Source: an uncultured Gemmatimonadales bacterium
GTDB lineage: Bacteria; Gemmatimonadota; Gemmatimonadetes; Gemmatimonadales; GWC2-71-9
Length of the DNA: 64,000 nt
NCBI GenBank assembly: GCA_947259405.1
Contig: CAMYLY010000010.1
Location: forward strand, 42,142-106,141
Direction of reading: 5' to 3'
In this document: piece after piece, positions 8,200 through 19,487 of the stretch
Layout of the letters: every line of letters starts with the position of its first letter
Position numbering within the stretch: the stretch's first letter is position 1
Position numbers and translations under genes: made by a program
The notes under the pieces: model-generated
What the model was told of the DNA's origin: nothing
Databases searched by the model: none
The model's input: only the letters and a program-made list of their open reading frames with translations

Positions 8200-9780
8200 A
8201 TGGGAAATATGCGAACGCCTCTTCTCGTGTTGATCACAGCGCTGGTGACGTCCGGCGTCACGGTGGCACAGACGGCTGACGTGCTGATCGTGGGCGGACG
8301 TGTGCTCGACGGTGCAGGCAATCCTTGGGTGCAGCACGACGTCGCGATCACCCGGGACCGTATCACCTTCGTGGGTGCGGCGCGGGATGCAGGGATCAGA
8401 GCGCGTGACACGATCGACGCAACAGGTTTGTTGGTCACGCCGGGGTTCTGGGACATGCACTCTCACGCCGCGTTGGACGAGCCGTGGGGAAAGGGCGCCC
8501 GAGCATTCCTCCATCAGGGCATTACGACGGTGGTACTTGGCGTGGACGGAGGCGGCACCAACGAGATCACCCGTGTTTTCGATTCGTTCCGCGAGCACGG
8601 GATCGGCGTCAATGTATTGCTATATGTCGGGCATGGTGCAGCGCGTGGCACCGTCATGGGGAACGCGGCCCGCCCGCCGACTCCTGATGAGATGGCAGCG
8701 CTGAAGGCGTATGTGCGCCAAGGCATGGAGCAGGGGGCGGTGGGCTTGTCGTCGGGGTTGTTCTACACGCCCGGATACTACGCCGACACCGACGAGGTAG
8801 TCGAACTCAATGGCGTGCCGGCGGAATACGGTGGCGTCTACGATACGCACGACCGCGACTTGGGAGCGGCGTATCAAGGGATTGGATACGATGCGTCCGT
8901 CCGGGAAGCTATTGAAATCGGCGAGCGTGCCGGCACGCCGGTCATCTTCAGTCACTTCAACCCTCAGGGACGTCACAACTACGGCCGCGCCCATGTCGGT
9001 GCGGCGCTAATCGACTCGGCGCGCGCACGTGGCGTGAACGTCATGGCTGCGCAGCATGTCTACACTGCGACGCAGAGCAGCCTCAGCGCGTACACCGTTC
9101 CTCGCTGGGCGAGTGTCGGCGGATGGCGGGCGATGCTCGCGCGGTTTCGAGATCCCATGATCGTGCAGCAACTCGATACGGCGACAATGTCGATGCTGGC
9201 GCTCCGCGGTGGGGCCGACAAGATCTTCATTGTCGATGAACGCCCTGACCTGAATGGCAAGACGCTCGCCGGGGTCGCGGCGGAGTGGTCGCTCACTGCG
9301 CCACAGGCTGCGCGGCGCATCCTCGAGCGCGGCAATGCCTCGGTCATGAATCTCGATCTGTACGACATCGAGAACACGCGCCTGCTTGCCACGAAGGAAT
9401 GGATAATGACGTGCACCGACGGCCGCGCCCCTCCACCGGGCGCGGGGAAGGTGCACCCTCGTCCGTACGGTGCCTTCACGCGGAAGCTGCGGCTGTTCGT
9501 GTATGATGAGGGCCTCATCAGCTTGCCGTTTGCGGTGCGTGGTATGACCTCGCTTGGGGCGGAGTTTCTCGGCATCCCCGATCGCGGTCTCATCAAGGAA
9601 GGGTTCGTTGCTGACATTGCCATCTTCGACGAATCCCGGTTGCAGGATCGGGCGACCTACGATAACCCACATCAGTACGCGGAGGGAGCAGTACACGTGA
9701 TCGTGAATGGTCAGTTTGCGATCCGGGATGGCGACGTCACGGGCGTGTTGGCGGGTCGACCAATTCTGCGGGGTGGTTGA
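8200..9780 (+). CDS. Exported amidohydrolase, N-acyl-D-amino-acid deacylase-like
   Basis: 526 aa with a Sec signal peptide (about residues 1-23, ...VTVAQ). Amidohydrolase fold: a small beta domain (VLIVGGRVLDGAGNP), metal site DMHSH, the D-aminoacylase hallmark GAVGLSSGLFYTPGYYADT, FSH near residue 250, and CTDGR with GAFTRKL downstream, ending in the usual GLIKEGFVADIAIFDE beta-domain return. The D-aminoacylase group hydrolyses N-acyl-D-amino acids, including D-amino-acid dipeptide analogues. The start has AGGAGG at 8187-8192. The upstream gap carries degenerate GGTAAGGCG repeats. A second family member lies at 56234-57652. Confidence 0.82.
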   Translation: MGNMRTPLLVLITALVTSGVTVAQTADVLIVGGRVLDGAGNPWVQHDVAITRDRITFVGAARDAGIRARDTIDATGLLVTPGFWDMHSHAALDEPWGKGARAFLHQGITTVVLGVDGGGTNEITRVFDSFREHGIGVNVLLYVGHGAARGTVMGNAARPPTPDEMAALKAYVRQGMEQGAVGLSSGLFYTPGYYADTDEVVELNGVPAEYGGVYDTHDRDLGAAYQGIGYDASVREAIEIGERAGTPVIFSHFNPQGRHNYGRAHVGAALIDSARARGVNVMAAQHVYTATQSSLSAYTVPRWASVGGWRAMLARFRDPMIVQQLDTATMSMLALRGGADKIFIVDERPDLNGKTLAGVAAEWSLTAPQAARRILERGNASVMNLDLYDIENTRLLATKEWIMTCTDGRAPPPGAGKVHPRPYGAFTRKLRLFVYDEGLISLPFAVRGMTSLGAEFLGIPDRGLIKEGFVADIAIFDESRLQDRATYDNPHQYAEGAVHVIVNGQFAIRDGDVTGVLAGRPILRGG

Positions 9781-9963
9781 TCTGCATCGAAACGAGTCAC
9801 CCGACCCACCACAAGCCACTGCGACCTCCGTGATGTGGATCACGAGGCCATTCGTAACTCCAGCCGATTCAACGCTGTAAGTGCAGCCGCGCACCACACC
9901 AGGGCCGGGCGTGCCACTTGCCTTTGGGTACGGGCGACAACACACACGTACCCGGAGGATACG

Positions 9964-10704
9964 ATGAAAACGAAGAAGCTTTCCCCCATCGTCGCGGCTC
10001 TGCTGCTCGCGGCTTGCAGTGACGGGACCAGTCCCGGCAGTACCGTGTCCCTCTCGCTGTCCACGCGCGATGCGTTTACCGCTGCGCCGGCTCAGGCTTT
10101 CGCCGTCGCGGCCGACACGCTCACCAAGGGGTCCAACACGCTCGTGATCGAGAGCGTCGAGATGGTGCTGCGCGAGATCGAACTCGAACGCGTTGACGTG
10201 CCCAGCTGCGACGTCGCCCCGGAGCCGGATGGCTGCGAGAAGTTCGAGACCGGTCCGGTGCTGTTCCAACTTCCGCTGAACGGTGCGACGCAGCAGGTGC
10301 TGACGATCGAGCCGGCACCTGGAACCTACGATCGCGTGGAGTTCGACATTCACAAGGTGAGTGGCGATCCAGAGGACGCGACTTTCCGCGCTGAGCATCC
10401 TGATCTCGTTGAAGTCAGCATTCGTGTACAGGGTTCCTTCGATGGCACGCCGTTCACGTTTACGACCGACCTAATGGACAAGCAGGAATACCAACTGGTC
10501 CCAGCGGTCGAGGTGATCGATGGTGCTTCGACCAACGTGACGCTCTACTTGGATATCGGAAGCTGGTTCGGCGACGGCGCAGGTGGGCTCGTCGACCCGA
10601 CGTCGGCCAATAAGGGCGGTGCCAATGAGAACATGGTCAAAGACAACATCCGTGACTCGATCGACGCGTTCCAAGATATGGATCGTGACGGGCGCCCTGA
10701 GTGA
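9964..10704 (+). CDS. Lipoprotein, DUF4382-like
   Basis: A 246-aa lipoprotein: MKTKKLSPIVAALLLAACSDG has a clear lipobox. The body is beta-rich with alternating hydrophobic residues (IESVEMVLREIELERV, GPVLFQLPL, LTIEPAPGTYDRVEFDIHKV), the layout of DUF4382-type domains that describe a small periplasmic beta-sandwich. The C-terminus is acidic and polar. The function is unknown. The start is ATG 9964, next to the signal peptide; the track's 43 extra codons have no signal. It is a single-gene unit closed by a strong terminator at 10731. Confidence 0.65.
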   Translation: MKTKKLSPIVAALLLAACSDGTSPGSTVSLSLSTRDAFTAAPAQAFAVAADTLTKGSNTLVIESVEMVLREIELERVDVPSCDVAPEPDGCEKFETGPVLFQLPLNGATQQVLTIEPAPGTYDRVEFDIHKVSGDPEDATFRAEHPDLVEVSIRVQGSFDGTPFTFTTDLMDKQEYQLVPAVEVIDGASTNVTLYLDIGSWFGDGAGGLVDPTSANKGGANENMVKDNIRDSIDAFQDMDRDGRPE

Positions 10705-10730
10705 CTCACGAAGCACGTCCGAAACGGAGA

Positions 10731-10760
10731 ACGGCGGCTCCACATGGAGCCGCCGTTTTC
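10731..10760 (+). terminator. Intrinsic terminator after the DUF4382-like gene
   Basis: A perfect 11-bp stem ACGGCGGCTCC / GGAGCCGCCGT with an ACAT loop is followed by TTTTC. It lies 26 bp after the stop codon. Confidence 0.9.
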
Positions 10761-10843
10761 GTATGCGCCATCCTGCGCGAGTGGTACACGTGCGATGCCG
10801 GCCGAGATTGACGACAGGTGACCGGCGCGTCTCGGCGTTCCTC

Positions 10844-12358
<1,515 letters not shown>

Positions 12359-12476
12359 GGAACCTCCTGATCTGGGGTGACGCACTCCGGGCTGGGGCCC
12401 GATCGACGCAACTTGAATGAGAGCACTGCAACCATGAAGATTGTACCAGCCAAATCATGAAAATGTGTGTGGAGTC

Positions 12477-12494
12477 GGAGCATCTCGATGCTCC
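12477..12494. promoter_or_regulatory. 18-bp perfect palindrome in the M28/M24B divergent gap
   Basis: GGAGCATC-TC-GATGCTCC is an exact inverted repeat lying between the two divergent peptidase genes, about 50 bp before the chosen M24B start. It could be an operator or a small mRNA hairpin. If the M24B gene really began at the track start (12457) this would be coding, but the signal peptide argues against that. Confidence 0.4.
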
Positions 12495-12546
12495 TCCGAG
12501 TAGGATTCTCGAAACTCAACGACGACTCAACGCGAGAACCGCGAAT

Positions 12547-13917
12547 ATGATGAAGACCATGCGAAGCCATTCCCGGGCAACCGTGTCCCTGTTCGTGATT
12601 GGGGTGCTCTTCCCCGTCGATGCCATGGCCCAGTCCATCTCCGTGGCACCGCCCGTCGCTGAGCTGCCGGGCATGGGCCGTGCAATCGAGATCGATGCCA
12701 CGCGAGCGAGGCGCCAGGCCCTGACGGAGCGGACAGGTCAGGGCATCATCGCCATTCCGGCCGCGACCTCTCGCGACCTCGAAAGCGAGGTCCTCCAGGA
12801 CAATGATTTCCGCCAGGACGATTATTTCTTCTATTTGACGGGCCTCGAATCGCCGGACGCCTGGTTGGTAATGGCTGTGCATCCTTCCGGTACGGTGGAA
12901 CTGCATCTCTTTCTTCCAGAGCGGAATCCACAGATGGAACAGTGGACTGGGAGAAAGCTCGGCCCCGGACCCGACGCCATCCGTCTGACTGGGATCCCGA
13001 ACGTGCACCCCCTGGACTCACTCGACCGAGCGCTGTTCGCGCTGCAACGGACGGTACCCGGTCCGCTGTTCACGCCACTCTACGCCGGTACGGCCGAGAA
13101 CGAACGCATCGACCGGTGGCTGCAGGCAGGGGTCGGCGTCGACGTGCGCAGTGTCGTGCCGGTGTTGGACAGCATGCGGCTCGTGAAAGACGATGCCGAG
13201 ATGGTGCGGCAGCGCCGTGCCATCGACATCACGGTGGAGGCGCAGCGAGCTGCGATGCAGGCCATCGAGCCGGGAATGTTCGAGTACCAAATCGAAGCAA
13301 TCATCGAGTACACGTTCCGATCGATGGGCGCCGATCGGGTGGGCTTCCCGTCCATCATCGGAAGTGGTCCCAACAGTACCACGCTCCACTACGACACGAA
13401 TCGACGCCAAACCCAACCCGGCGACCTCGTGGTCATGGATATCGGCGCGGAGTATGGCCAGTACTCGGCCGACGTGACACGCACCGTTCCCGTCGAGGGC
13501 CGCTTCACGGACCGCCAAAAGGCGATCTATCGCCTAGTGTTGGGGGCGCAGCAAGCGGCCATCGATGCCACGCGCCCGGGCATCACGATCGGGGAGTTGA
13601 CGCGGATCGCCCGGGCGTACCTTGAGCGCAACAGTGGTGATCTCTGTGGCGCGTCAACCTGTAATCGATATTTCATTCACGGCCTGTCGCACTGGCTGGG
13701 TATGCGCGTACACGACGTCGGTGACTACTCGACGCCGCTGGCTGCAGGCATGGTCTTGACGATCGAACCGGGGATCTACATCGAGGCCGAGCAGCTCGGC
13801 ATCCGCATCGAGGACGACATCCTCGTGACGGACAATGGCGCGGAGATCCTCTCGGCTGGCGCGCCGCGCTCGGTCGAGGAAATCGAAGCGCTCATGGCTG
13901 GAAGGCTGGTGCCGTAG
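12547..13917 (+). CDS. Exported Xaa-Pro aminopeptidase (M24B)
   Basis: 456 aa. The signal peptide (LFVIGVLFPVDAMAQ) precedes an AMP_N-type domain (EIDATRARRQALTERTGQGIIAIPAAT) and the pita-bread M24 domain. All five metal ligands can be placed: DIGAEYGQYSADVTRT (two Asp), HGLSHWLGMRVHDVG (His), TIEPGIY (Glu) and IRIEDD (Glu). It removes N-terminal residues preceding proline. The ORF starts 30 codons earlier, but the signal peptide is directly after MMKTMRSHSR at 12547. It converges with the propeller-amidohydrolase gene, with a hairpin between. Confidence 0.92.
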   Translation: MMKTMRSHSRATVSLFVIGVLFPVDAMAQSISVAPPVAELPGMGRAIEIDATRARRQALTERTGQGIIAIPAATSRDLESEVLQDNDFRQDDYFFYLTGLESPDAWLVMAVHPSGTVELHLFLPERNPQMEQWTGRKLGPGPDAIRLTGIPNVHPLDSLDRALFALQRTVPGPLFTPLYAGTAENERIDRWLQAGVGVDVRSVVPVLDSMRLVKDDAEMVRQRRAIDITVEAQRAAMQAIEPGMFEYQIEAIIEYTFRSMGADRVGFPSIIGSGPNSTTLHYDTNRRQTQPGDLVVMDIGAEYGQYSADVTRTVPVEGRFTDRQKAIYRLVLGAQQAAIDATRPGITIGELTRIARAYLERNSGDLCGASTCNRYFIHGLSHWLGMRVHDVGDYSTPLAAGMVLTIEPGIYIEAEQLGIRIEDDILVTDNGAEILSAGAPRSVEEIEALMAGRLVP

Positions 13918-13961
13918 GGAGCGGGGATAGCTGGGAGAAAAGGGGCAGTGGGGAGACTAGG

Positions 13962-13992
13962 GCCGGGGCCCACCTGAAAGGTGAGCCCCGGC
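13962..13992. terminator. Bidirectional hairpin terminator between convergent genes
   Basis: GCCGGGGC-C-CACCT, a GAA loop, then AGGTG-A-GCCCCGGC: 8 + 5 bp with one mismatch. It sits 45 bp after the M24B stop and 8 bp from the stop of the minus-strand gene, so it could serve both. The flanks lack a strong U-run. Confidence 0.6.
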
Positions 13993-13999
13993 GTTCCGC

Positions 14000-16900
14000 T
14001 TACGGACGCCACACCCAGCGGTCGTCCACTTCCGGGTGTTCCCACCAGAAGGGCGCGCGCTCGCGCGGGTGGTTGCCGACTTCGCTCATGGTGGTCGCGT
14101 CGAAGATGCGTCCGTTGATCATGACGTGGCTGATGTCATCTGAGCGATAGATATCGGTGAGCGGGTTTCCGTCGATCACGACAAGGTCCGCGAGCTTGCC
14201 AGCCTCGAGCGATCCGAGGTGGTCATCGAGCCCGAGGTATTGGGCGCCGTGCAGCGTGGCGGACCGCAGCGCTTCGTGGGGCGTCATTCCCCCCTGAACG
14301 AACATCCAGAGTTCCCAATGGGCGGCGAGTCCCTGCATCTGTCCGTGCGCGCCAATCTGGACCATCCCACCGGCATCGACGAGCTTCTTCGCCTGCTTGG
14401 CGACCTCGATGTAGAAGTAATCGTCTTCCGAGGTCATCTGTCGGCGCCGTGACCGCGGATCGATACTCTGTCGTGGGACGAACGTGAGGAGTCGGTCGTT
14501 TTCCCACACGTCGTCGTGCTGGTACCACCAGTACTCTCCTGAGAGGCCCCCGTAGCTCACGACCAGCGTCGGGGTATACCCGACACGCGTCTCGCGCCAC
14601 ACGCCCATGACATCCCCGTGCAGTGGAGCGATGGGGACGTTGTGCTCGATGCCGGTGTGACCGTCGAGGATCATCGTCATGTTGTGGTAGAACGTGGATC
14701 CTCCCTCCGGTACGACCAGCATTTCCAGCTCGCGAGCAGCCTGCAACACTTGCTGTCGTTGTTCGCGCCGTGGCTGATTGTAGCTCTTGACGGAGAAAGC
14801 GCCGACCGCCTTGAGACGACGGAGATGCGACCGCGCATCGTCGAGGCTATTGATGTTGGCGCGAAAGTCGCCGTCGGCCCCGTACAGGATCGTCCCCGTG
14901 GAGAACACCCGAGGGCCGACCACTGCTCCAGCACGCTGTCGTTCGGCTTGACCAAATACGAACCCCGTGTTGGCTGACGGGTCGTGATTAGTCGTGACGC
15001 CGAACGCCAAGTTGGCGTAGTACGCCCAATCCTGTTGCGGTGCCGGCCCGCTGAAGAAGTGCACGCCGTGGGCGTGCGCGTCGATAAGACCGGGAATGAT
15101 GGTGGATCCGGTGACGTCGATGACGTGCGCGTCGCTTGGCACCGCTACACTCCCGGTCGTGCCCACGCTTTCGATCCGGTTTCGATTGACGACAATCGTT
15201 CCCTGCTCGATGACTTCATCGCCGTTCATGGTCACAAGGCGCGCGCCGACGAGTGCCACCCGTCCGGCGGGCACGTGGCTCTCTACCTCGAGCCCCACGC
15301 GCACGCCGACTGTGTCGGGATCGGGGAGATCGTCGTCCGCTCCAGGCACGAATGCAAATGCCTCGGTGAGGTCGCGCGCGAAGTACTCCGGACCAATAAC
15401 CCAGTGCAGCTGGCGGCTGTCCCCCGACCAATGGAGGTCGGTGCCCGCATCGCGCGTCACTCGTCGCACCGGCACGGCCTTGGTGTCCTTGTTGAGGTCG
15501 AACGCCTGTCCAGTTTGGGGAAATGGTGCGATGTAGGCATTGAAAAGTTCGGTGAAGGCCACCCACTCGCCGTCTGGACTGGGGACCACTGCGTTGGCGT
15601 ACTTCATGGTGAAGTGAGTGCGTTCGTCCGATCCATCCAGTTCGATGCTACGGTATTGCTTGTCGAGTCCGCCCCCGGTCTGGAAGTAGAGCCGTTCGCC
15701 GGTGTGATCAAACCGCGGGTCAGATCCGCGGTTGACCACGAGCTGTGGTTCGCCGCCCGAGACACTGACCACGTACAGCCCAGTCTCGAGGCCGTGCACG
15801 AACCCTAGTAGGACGTTCCCGCCAGAGCGCTGGTAGGTGATCATTGCGTCGTCAGGCGAGAATCGCGGAGTGCGATAGTATCCGGGCCGAGTCGTGATTC
15901 TGCTCGCCGCGCCACCGGACAGGGGTACCGTCCAGATGATGGACAACTCGTCGTCCGCCCAAGTGGTGTACGCGATCGTCGTGCCGTCCGGGCTGAACGA
16001 AGGTTCTTGTTCGAACCGCGCCTCGTCACTCGTAACGCGCTCCGGTTGTCCGCTCGGCAGTCGTTTCTTCCAAAGCTTTCCGACGGCTTCGAACACGAGC
16101 CACTGACCGGTGGGCGACGTCACCGCACCGCGGATCATCTTGGCCTCGAATCTCGCCGGTGCTGGGTCGGTGGCGAATCGCACCGCCTCGGTGACACGCT
16201 GTTCCACCTCGGCCTCGAACGGAATGGGCGAGGTCTCGCGCGTATCTGTCGCGATGCGCCAGATCCTGCCTTGCGCCCAGAACACGATCGAACGGGAATC
16301 CGGCGTCCACGCAAAGTTCGGATACGGGCCGAAGATGGCCCACGCTTCCTGCTGGTCGTGGCTCATGCCATCGAAGAGCGGACGCTGCGCACCGGTTTCG
16401 CGATCGTAGAGATAGAGTACGCTCTCGGTGCGCACCCGCCGCACGAAGGCAATGTGGCGACCGTCAGGCGAGACGCGCGGTCGCACGGAGCCACCGGCGC
16501 CCGTGATGAGATTGCGTAGCTCGCCTGTTTCGCGATCGAAGCGGCGGATCACGTAGATCTGACCGTTCGGGTCTTTGTTGTACTGGAAGGTCGACCCCCC
16601 GCTCATGTCCTCACTGAAGAACACGTAGCGCCCGTCCGGTGATACATCGGGTTCACCGGCGTCCTGTTGATCGTTCTTTCGCTTGGTGAGCTGGAGCCCG
16701 GCGCCCCCGCTCACGTGGAACATCCACATCTCTCCTGCTCCCAGAGAGCGCGTCGAGGTGAAATGTTTCCGCGCAATCAGGTACTGGCCGTCTGGCGTCC
16801 ATGCGGCGTTGTTCAGGAGGCGGAAGTTCTCGTCGGAGACCTGACGTGGATCTTCACCATCTGCGTCCATCACCCAGATGTTGTCACCGCCACCACGGTC

Positions 16901-17239
16901 GCTGGTGAAGCTGATTTGCGTACCATCCGGGCTGAACCGTGGTTGAACGTCGTACGCCGGCCCATTCGTGATACGCCTCGCGGATCCGCCGGCGATGGGC
17001 ATGATGTAGAGGTCGCCCATCAAGTCGAACACGATTTGCCGCCCATCGGGGCTCACGTCGAGATTCATCCACGTGCCCTCGCTTGTGGTGAATCGAACCG
17101 TTTCGGTGGGGCCGTGCTCGGCGGTCACGTCCCACTTCGTGCTGGTCGTGTCCTGCGCCACGAGTGTCGAGGGGGCGGGCACGAAGGCGACGAGTGCGAG
17201 GCCGATGACGACGCGTTTCGCGATGAGTTGATCAGACAT
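14000..17239 (-). CDS. Exported PD40/TolB-like beta-propeller fused to amidohydrolase
   Basis: 1079 aa with signal peptide (VVIGLALVAFVPAPSTLVAQ). Residues ~30-650 carry repeated WD40-like PD40 blades of the form SPDGrqI.F (VSPDGRQIVFDLMGD, FSPDGTQISFTSDRGG, VSPDGRYVFFSED and others). Residues ~690-1079 form an amidohydrolase: VALVGARLVTMNGDE, metal motif GLIDAHAHGVH, a carboxylated-Lys region around SVKSY, HTGIEHNV, and the closing LGSLEAGKLADLVVIDGNPL. The architecture is common among secreted proteins of Gemmatimonadota and Acidobacteria; the substrate is unknown, with peptides or cyclic amides plausible. Start moved to ATG 17239. It is divergent from the serine hydrolase at 17399. Confidence 0.85.
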   Translation of the reverse strand: MSDQLIAKRVVIGLALVAFVPAPSTLVAQDTTSTKWDVTAEHGPTETVRFTTSEGTWMNLDVSPDGRQIVFDLMGDLYIMPIAGGSARRITNGPAYDVQPRFSPDGTQISFTSDRGGGDNIWVMDADGEDPRQVSDENFRLLNNAAWTPDGQYLIARKHFTSTRSLGAGEMWMFHVSGGAGLQLTKRKNDQQDAGEPDVSPDGRYVFFSEDMSGGSTFQYNKDPNGQIYVIRRFDRETGELRNLITGAGGSVRPRVSPDGRHIAFVRRVRTESVLYLYDRETGAQRPLFDGMSHDQQEAWAIFGPYPNFAWTPDSRSIVFWAQGRIWRIATDTRETSPIPFEAEVEQRVTEAVRFATDPAPARFEAKMIRGAVTSPTGQWLVFEAVGKLWKKRLPSGQPERVTSDEARFEQEPSFSPDGTTIAYTTWADDELSIIWTVPLSGGAASRITTRPGYYRTPRFSPDDAMITYQRSGGNVLLGFVHGLETGLYVVSVSGGEPQLVVNRGSDPRFDHTGERLYFQTGGGLDKQYRSIELDGSDERTHFTMKYANAVVPSPDGEWVAFTELFNAYIAPFPQTGQAFDLNKDTKAVPVRRVTRDAGTDLHWSGDSRQLHWVIGPEYFARDLTEAFAFVPGADDDLPDPDTVGVRVGLEVESHVPAGRVALVGARLVTMNGDEVIEQGTIVVNRNRIESVGTTGSVAVPSDAHVIDVTGSTIIPGLIDAHAHGVHFFSGPAPQQDWAYYANLAFGVTTNHDPSANTGFVFGQAERQRAGAVVGPRVFSTGTILYGADGDFRANINSLDDARSHLRRLKAVGAFSVKSYNQPRREQRQQVLQAARELEMLVVPEGGSTFYHNMTMILDGHTGIEHNVPIAPLHGDVMGVWRETRVGYTPTLVVSYGGLSGEYWWYQHDDVWENDRLLTFVPRQSIDPRSRRRQMTSEDDYFYIEVAKQAKKLVDAGGMVQIGAHGQMQGLAAHWELWMFVQGGMTPHEALRSATLHGAQYLGLDDHLGSLEAGKLADLVVIDGNPLTDIYRSDDISHVMINGRIFDATTMSEVGNHPRERAPFWWEHPEVDDRWVWRP

Positions 17240-17398
17240 CGGGTAGCTCCGCGAGGGGGTGAGGAACGATGAGGAGAAGCTACACGGGACGGCGCGAACG
17301 ACAACGGCATGCGTGACACAGGGGGCCTCCCGTTCCATCTCAGTGCGCAATGAGCGAGATTATCGTCGGATCCACGACCTACGTATGAGAGCACGATC

Positions 17399-19375
17399 AT
17401 GAGACATGCACTCTTTGCCACGCTACTGCTGCTGCTAATGGCCACTTCTGCGCTTGGCCAAGAGCAGCAGGATATCCGCCGCGGGGAATCCGTGTCGGGC
17501 ACGCTCGCCTCCGATTCCGAACATCGGTACGTGATTGAGCTGAACGAAAATACGTTTGTATTCGGGGAGGTGAACCAGCTGACCGTCGATGTGGTCGTCA
17601 GGGTTCTCGACCCCGAGGGGGAGCAGGTGCGTCAGTTTGATTCGCCGGCGCGCGGTCCCGAAATCTTCTCCTTCGACACGGATGCGGCAGGCCAGTACGT
17701 CATCGAGGTCACGCCGTTCGAGGAGGCGGAGGGCGACTACGTGATCCGCGTCATACGCACGGAACGCGTCGCGACCAATCCCGAGAAACGTGTCGACCAG
17801 CTGTTGATGGGATTCACAGGTACTGACACGCCGGGCGCCGTGGTTGGGGTGGTGGAAGACGGGAGGCTGCGTTTCACGCGGGCCTACGGAATGGCCAATC
17901 TCTCACACGGGATCGAGTTCGATGTCGGGACGATTTCTAACATCGGATCCGTGACCAAACAATTCACGGCCATGGGGTTGCTGCTCCTCCAATCGCAGGG
18001 CAAGCTCTCATTAGAAGATGACATCCGGACCTATATCCCGGAGCTGCCGGACTTCGGTGCGACCATCACGCTGAAGAACCTGCTCAATCACACCGGTGGC
18101 TATCGTGAGATCTACAACTTGTTGCCGATGACCGGCCATGACGGCGAGGATTCCTTTTCCCGGGACAAGGTGATCGAGATCGTGCAGCGGCAGCCGGATC
18201 TGCAGGCGCAGCCGAACACAGAATTCAACTACAACAACACGGGATACATCCTGCTCGCGACTACCATCGAGCGGGTAACGGACATGACGTTCCCCGAATA
18301 CATGAAGGCGAAGGTCTTTACTCCATTGGGCATGACGAACACGCGGGTCAAGGCGTTCCAGGGCGAAGTGATTCCGGGTAGTGCGCAGGGGTACGTGCAG
18401 GCGCAGCGTGGGGGGTATCGGTCAGTGCGTGATCTGGCCGCCTCCTACGGAGCCGGTGGCATCTACACGACCGTGGCAGACCTTGCCAAGTGGATGCTCA
18501 ACTATCGTGACCACCGACTTGGTGGCGCCGAGGCCATCGAAGCGATTACCACGAATACCTTTCTCGGGAGCGGTGACTCGACGGGGTATGGACTCGGCCT
18601 GGGTCTTGGGACCTTCCGCGGCAGAGTGCGCTACGCGCACACCGGTGGAGATGTCGCCCACCGTGCGTACTTCGGGTACTACCCGGAGCTCGAGAGTGGC
18701 GTGATTGTCCTCAGCAACAACGGTTCGTTCAATCTTGGTGTCGGGACACAGATCGCGTTGGCGTTCTTCGAAGATGGTTTCGAGCCGGAAGAAGAAGCAG
18801 CAGACACGGCCTCCTCGGATACCGAAGGCATGTCTGAGGAGCGGATGGAAGCCATCGCCGGCGACTGGCGCATTGTTGCTCCCACGGCCAGTCTGGACAT
18901 CGTGTACACCGTGGAGGATGGGGAACTCCATGCGCAAGCGACGAACCAGCCCAAGTTCAGATTGACGGCTACGTCGGATTCCACGGTACGCTTCGAAGGG
19001 GTGGAGGCGTCGGTGACGTTCCACTTCAAGGCCGACGCGACGGTCGACAGCGCGACCCATCACCAGGGCCCGTCCGTGCCGATGATCCGAATCGATAAGG
19101 TCGAGCTGGAAGTGGAGCAACTGGCCGAATTTGCCGGCCGGTATTACTCCGAGGAACTGGAGACGGCGATCGAGGTGGCGTTCGAAGGCGACTCCCTCGT
19201 GGCGTACAACCGCCGCATGGACCCGTTCACGCTTTCACATCGAGACGGACTGGAATTCTCGGGTGGTGGGTTTCCGTTCACCACGATCGAATTCGCGCGC
19301 TCCGGGAACGGCCGGATCACGGGCTTCATGGCGTCGAATGGTCGAACGAGGGACGTGTGGTTCAGAAGGCAGTAG
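17399..19375 (+). CDS. Exported serine hydrolase, class C beta-lactamase fold, with N-terminal PPC-like domain
   Basis: 658 aa. The signal peptide (LLLLLMATSALGQ) is followed by a PPC/DVUA-like beta domain (residues ~25-125: SVSGTLASDSEHRYVIELNENTF...YVIRVIRTE). The catalytic domain (~130-470) has SVTK (Ser-x-x-Lys), YNNTG (Tyr-x-Asn) and HTGG (the KTG-like triad), as in penicillin-binding proteins, esterases and D-peptidases of the family. A beta-rich tail (~480-658, DUF3471-like) closes it. True beta-lactamase activity is not implied; a D-peptidase or esterase role is more usual. ATG 17399 directly precedes the signal peptide. The start is close to the divergent gene, 159 bp apart. Confidence 0.87.
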   Translation: MRHALFATLLLLLMATSALGQEQQDIRRGESVSGTLASDSEHRYVIELNENTFVFGEVNQLTVDVVVRVLDPEGEQVRQFDSPARGPEIFSFDTDAAGQYVIEVTPFEEAEGDYVIRVIRTERVATNPEKRVDQLLMGFTGTDTPGAVVGVVEDGRLRFTRAYGMANLSHGIEFDVGTISNIGSVTKQFTAMGLLLLQSQGKLSLEDDIRTYIPELPDFGATITLKNLLNHTGGYREIYNLLPMTGHDGEDSFSRDKVIEIVQRQPDLQAQPNTEFNYNNTGYILLATTIERVTDMTFPEYMKAKVFTPLGMTNTRVKAFQGEVIPGSAQGYVQAQRGGYRSVRDLAASYGAGGIYTTVADLAKWMLNYRDHRLGGAEAIEAITTNTFLGSGDSTGYGLGLGLGTFRGRVRYAHTGGDVAHRAYFGYYPELESGVIVLSNNGSFNLGVGTQIALAFFEDGFEPEEEAADTASSDTEGMSEERMEAIAGDWRIVAPTASLDIVYTVEDGELHAQATNQPKFRLTATSDSTVRFEGVEASVTFHFKADATVDSATHHQGPSVPMIRIDKVELEVEQLAEFAGRYYSEELETAIEVAFEGDSLVAYNRRMDPFTLSHRDGLEFSGGGFPFTTIEFARSGNGRITGFMASNGRTRDVWFRRQ

Positions 19376-19487
19376 GGCAGAGTCGTAGAGCGGTAAGGAG
19401 TAGCCTTGAGCCACAGACGCCGAGCCGCGACCTCACGAGAGGATCTAGGTCTCGCGCATCGTGACAGAGTTCCGCATCTTGTGGCCC

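Noticed and set aside
9007-10398. 463-aa minus-strand ORF
   Set aside because: It is antisense to the D-aminoacylase-like gene and the DUF4382-like lipoprotein, with low-complexity Arg-rich translation typical of GC-rich shadow frames.
17399-19375. Antibiotic-resistance beta-lactamase
   Set aside because: The SxxK/YxN/HTGG motifs fit the wider class C serine hydrolase family, and the extra PPC-like and C-terminal domains are not those of resistance enzymes.
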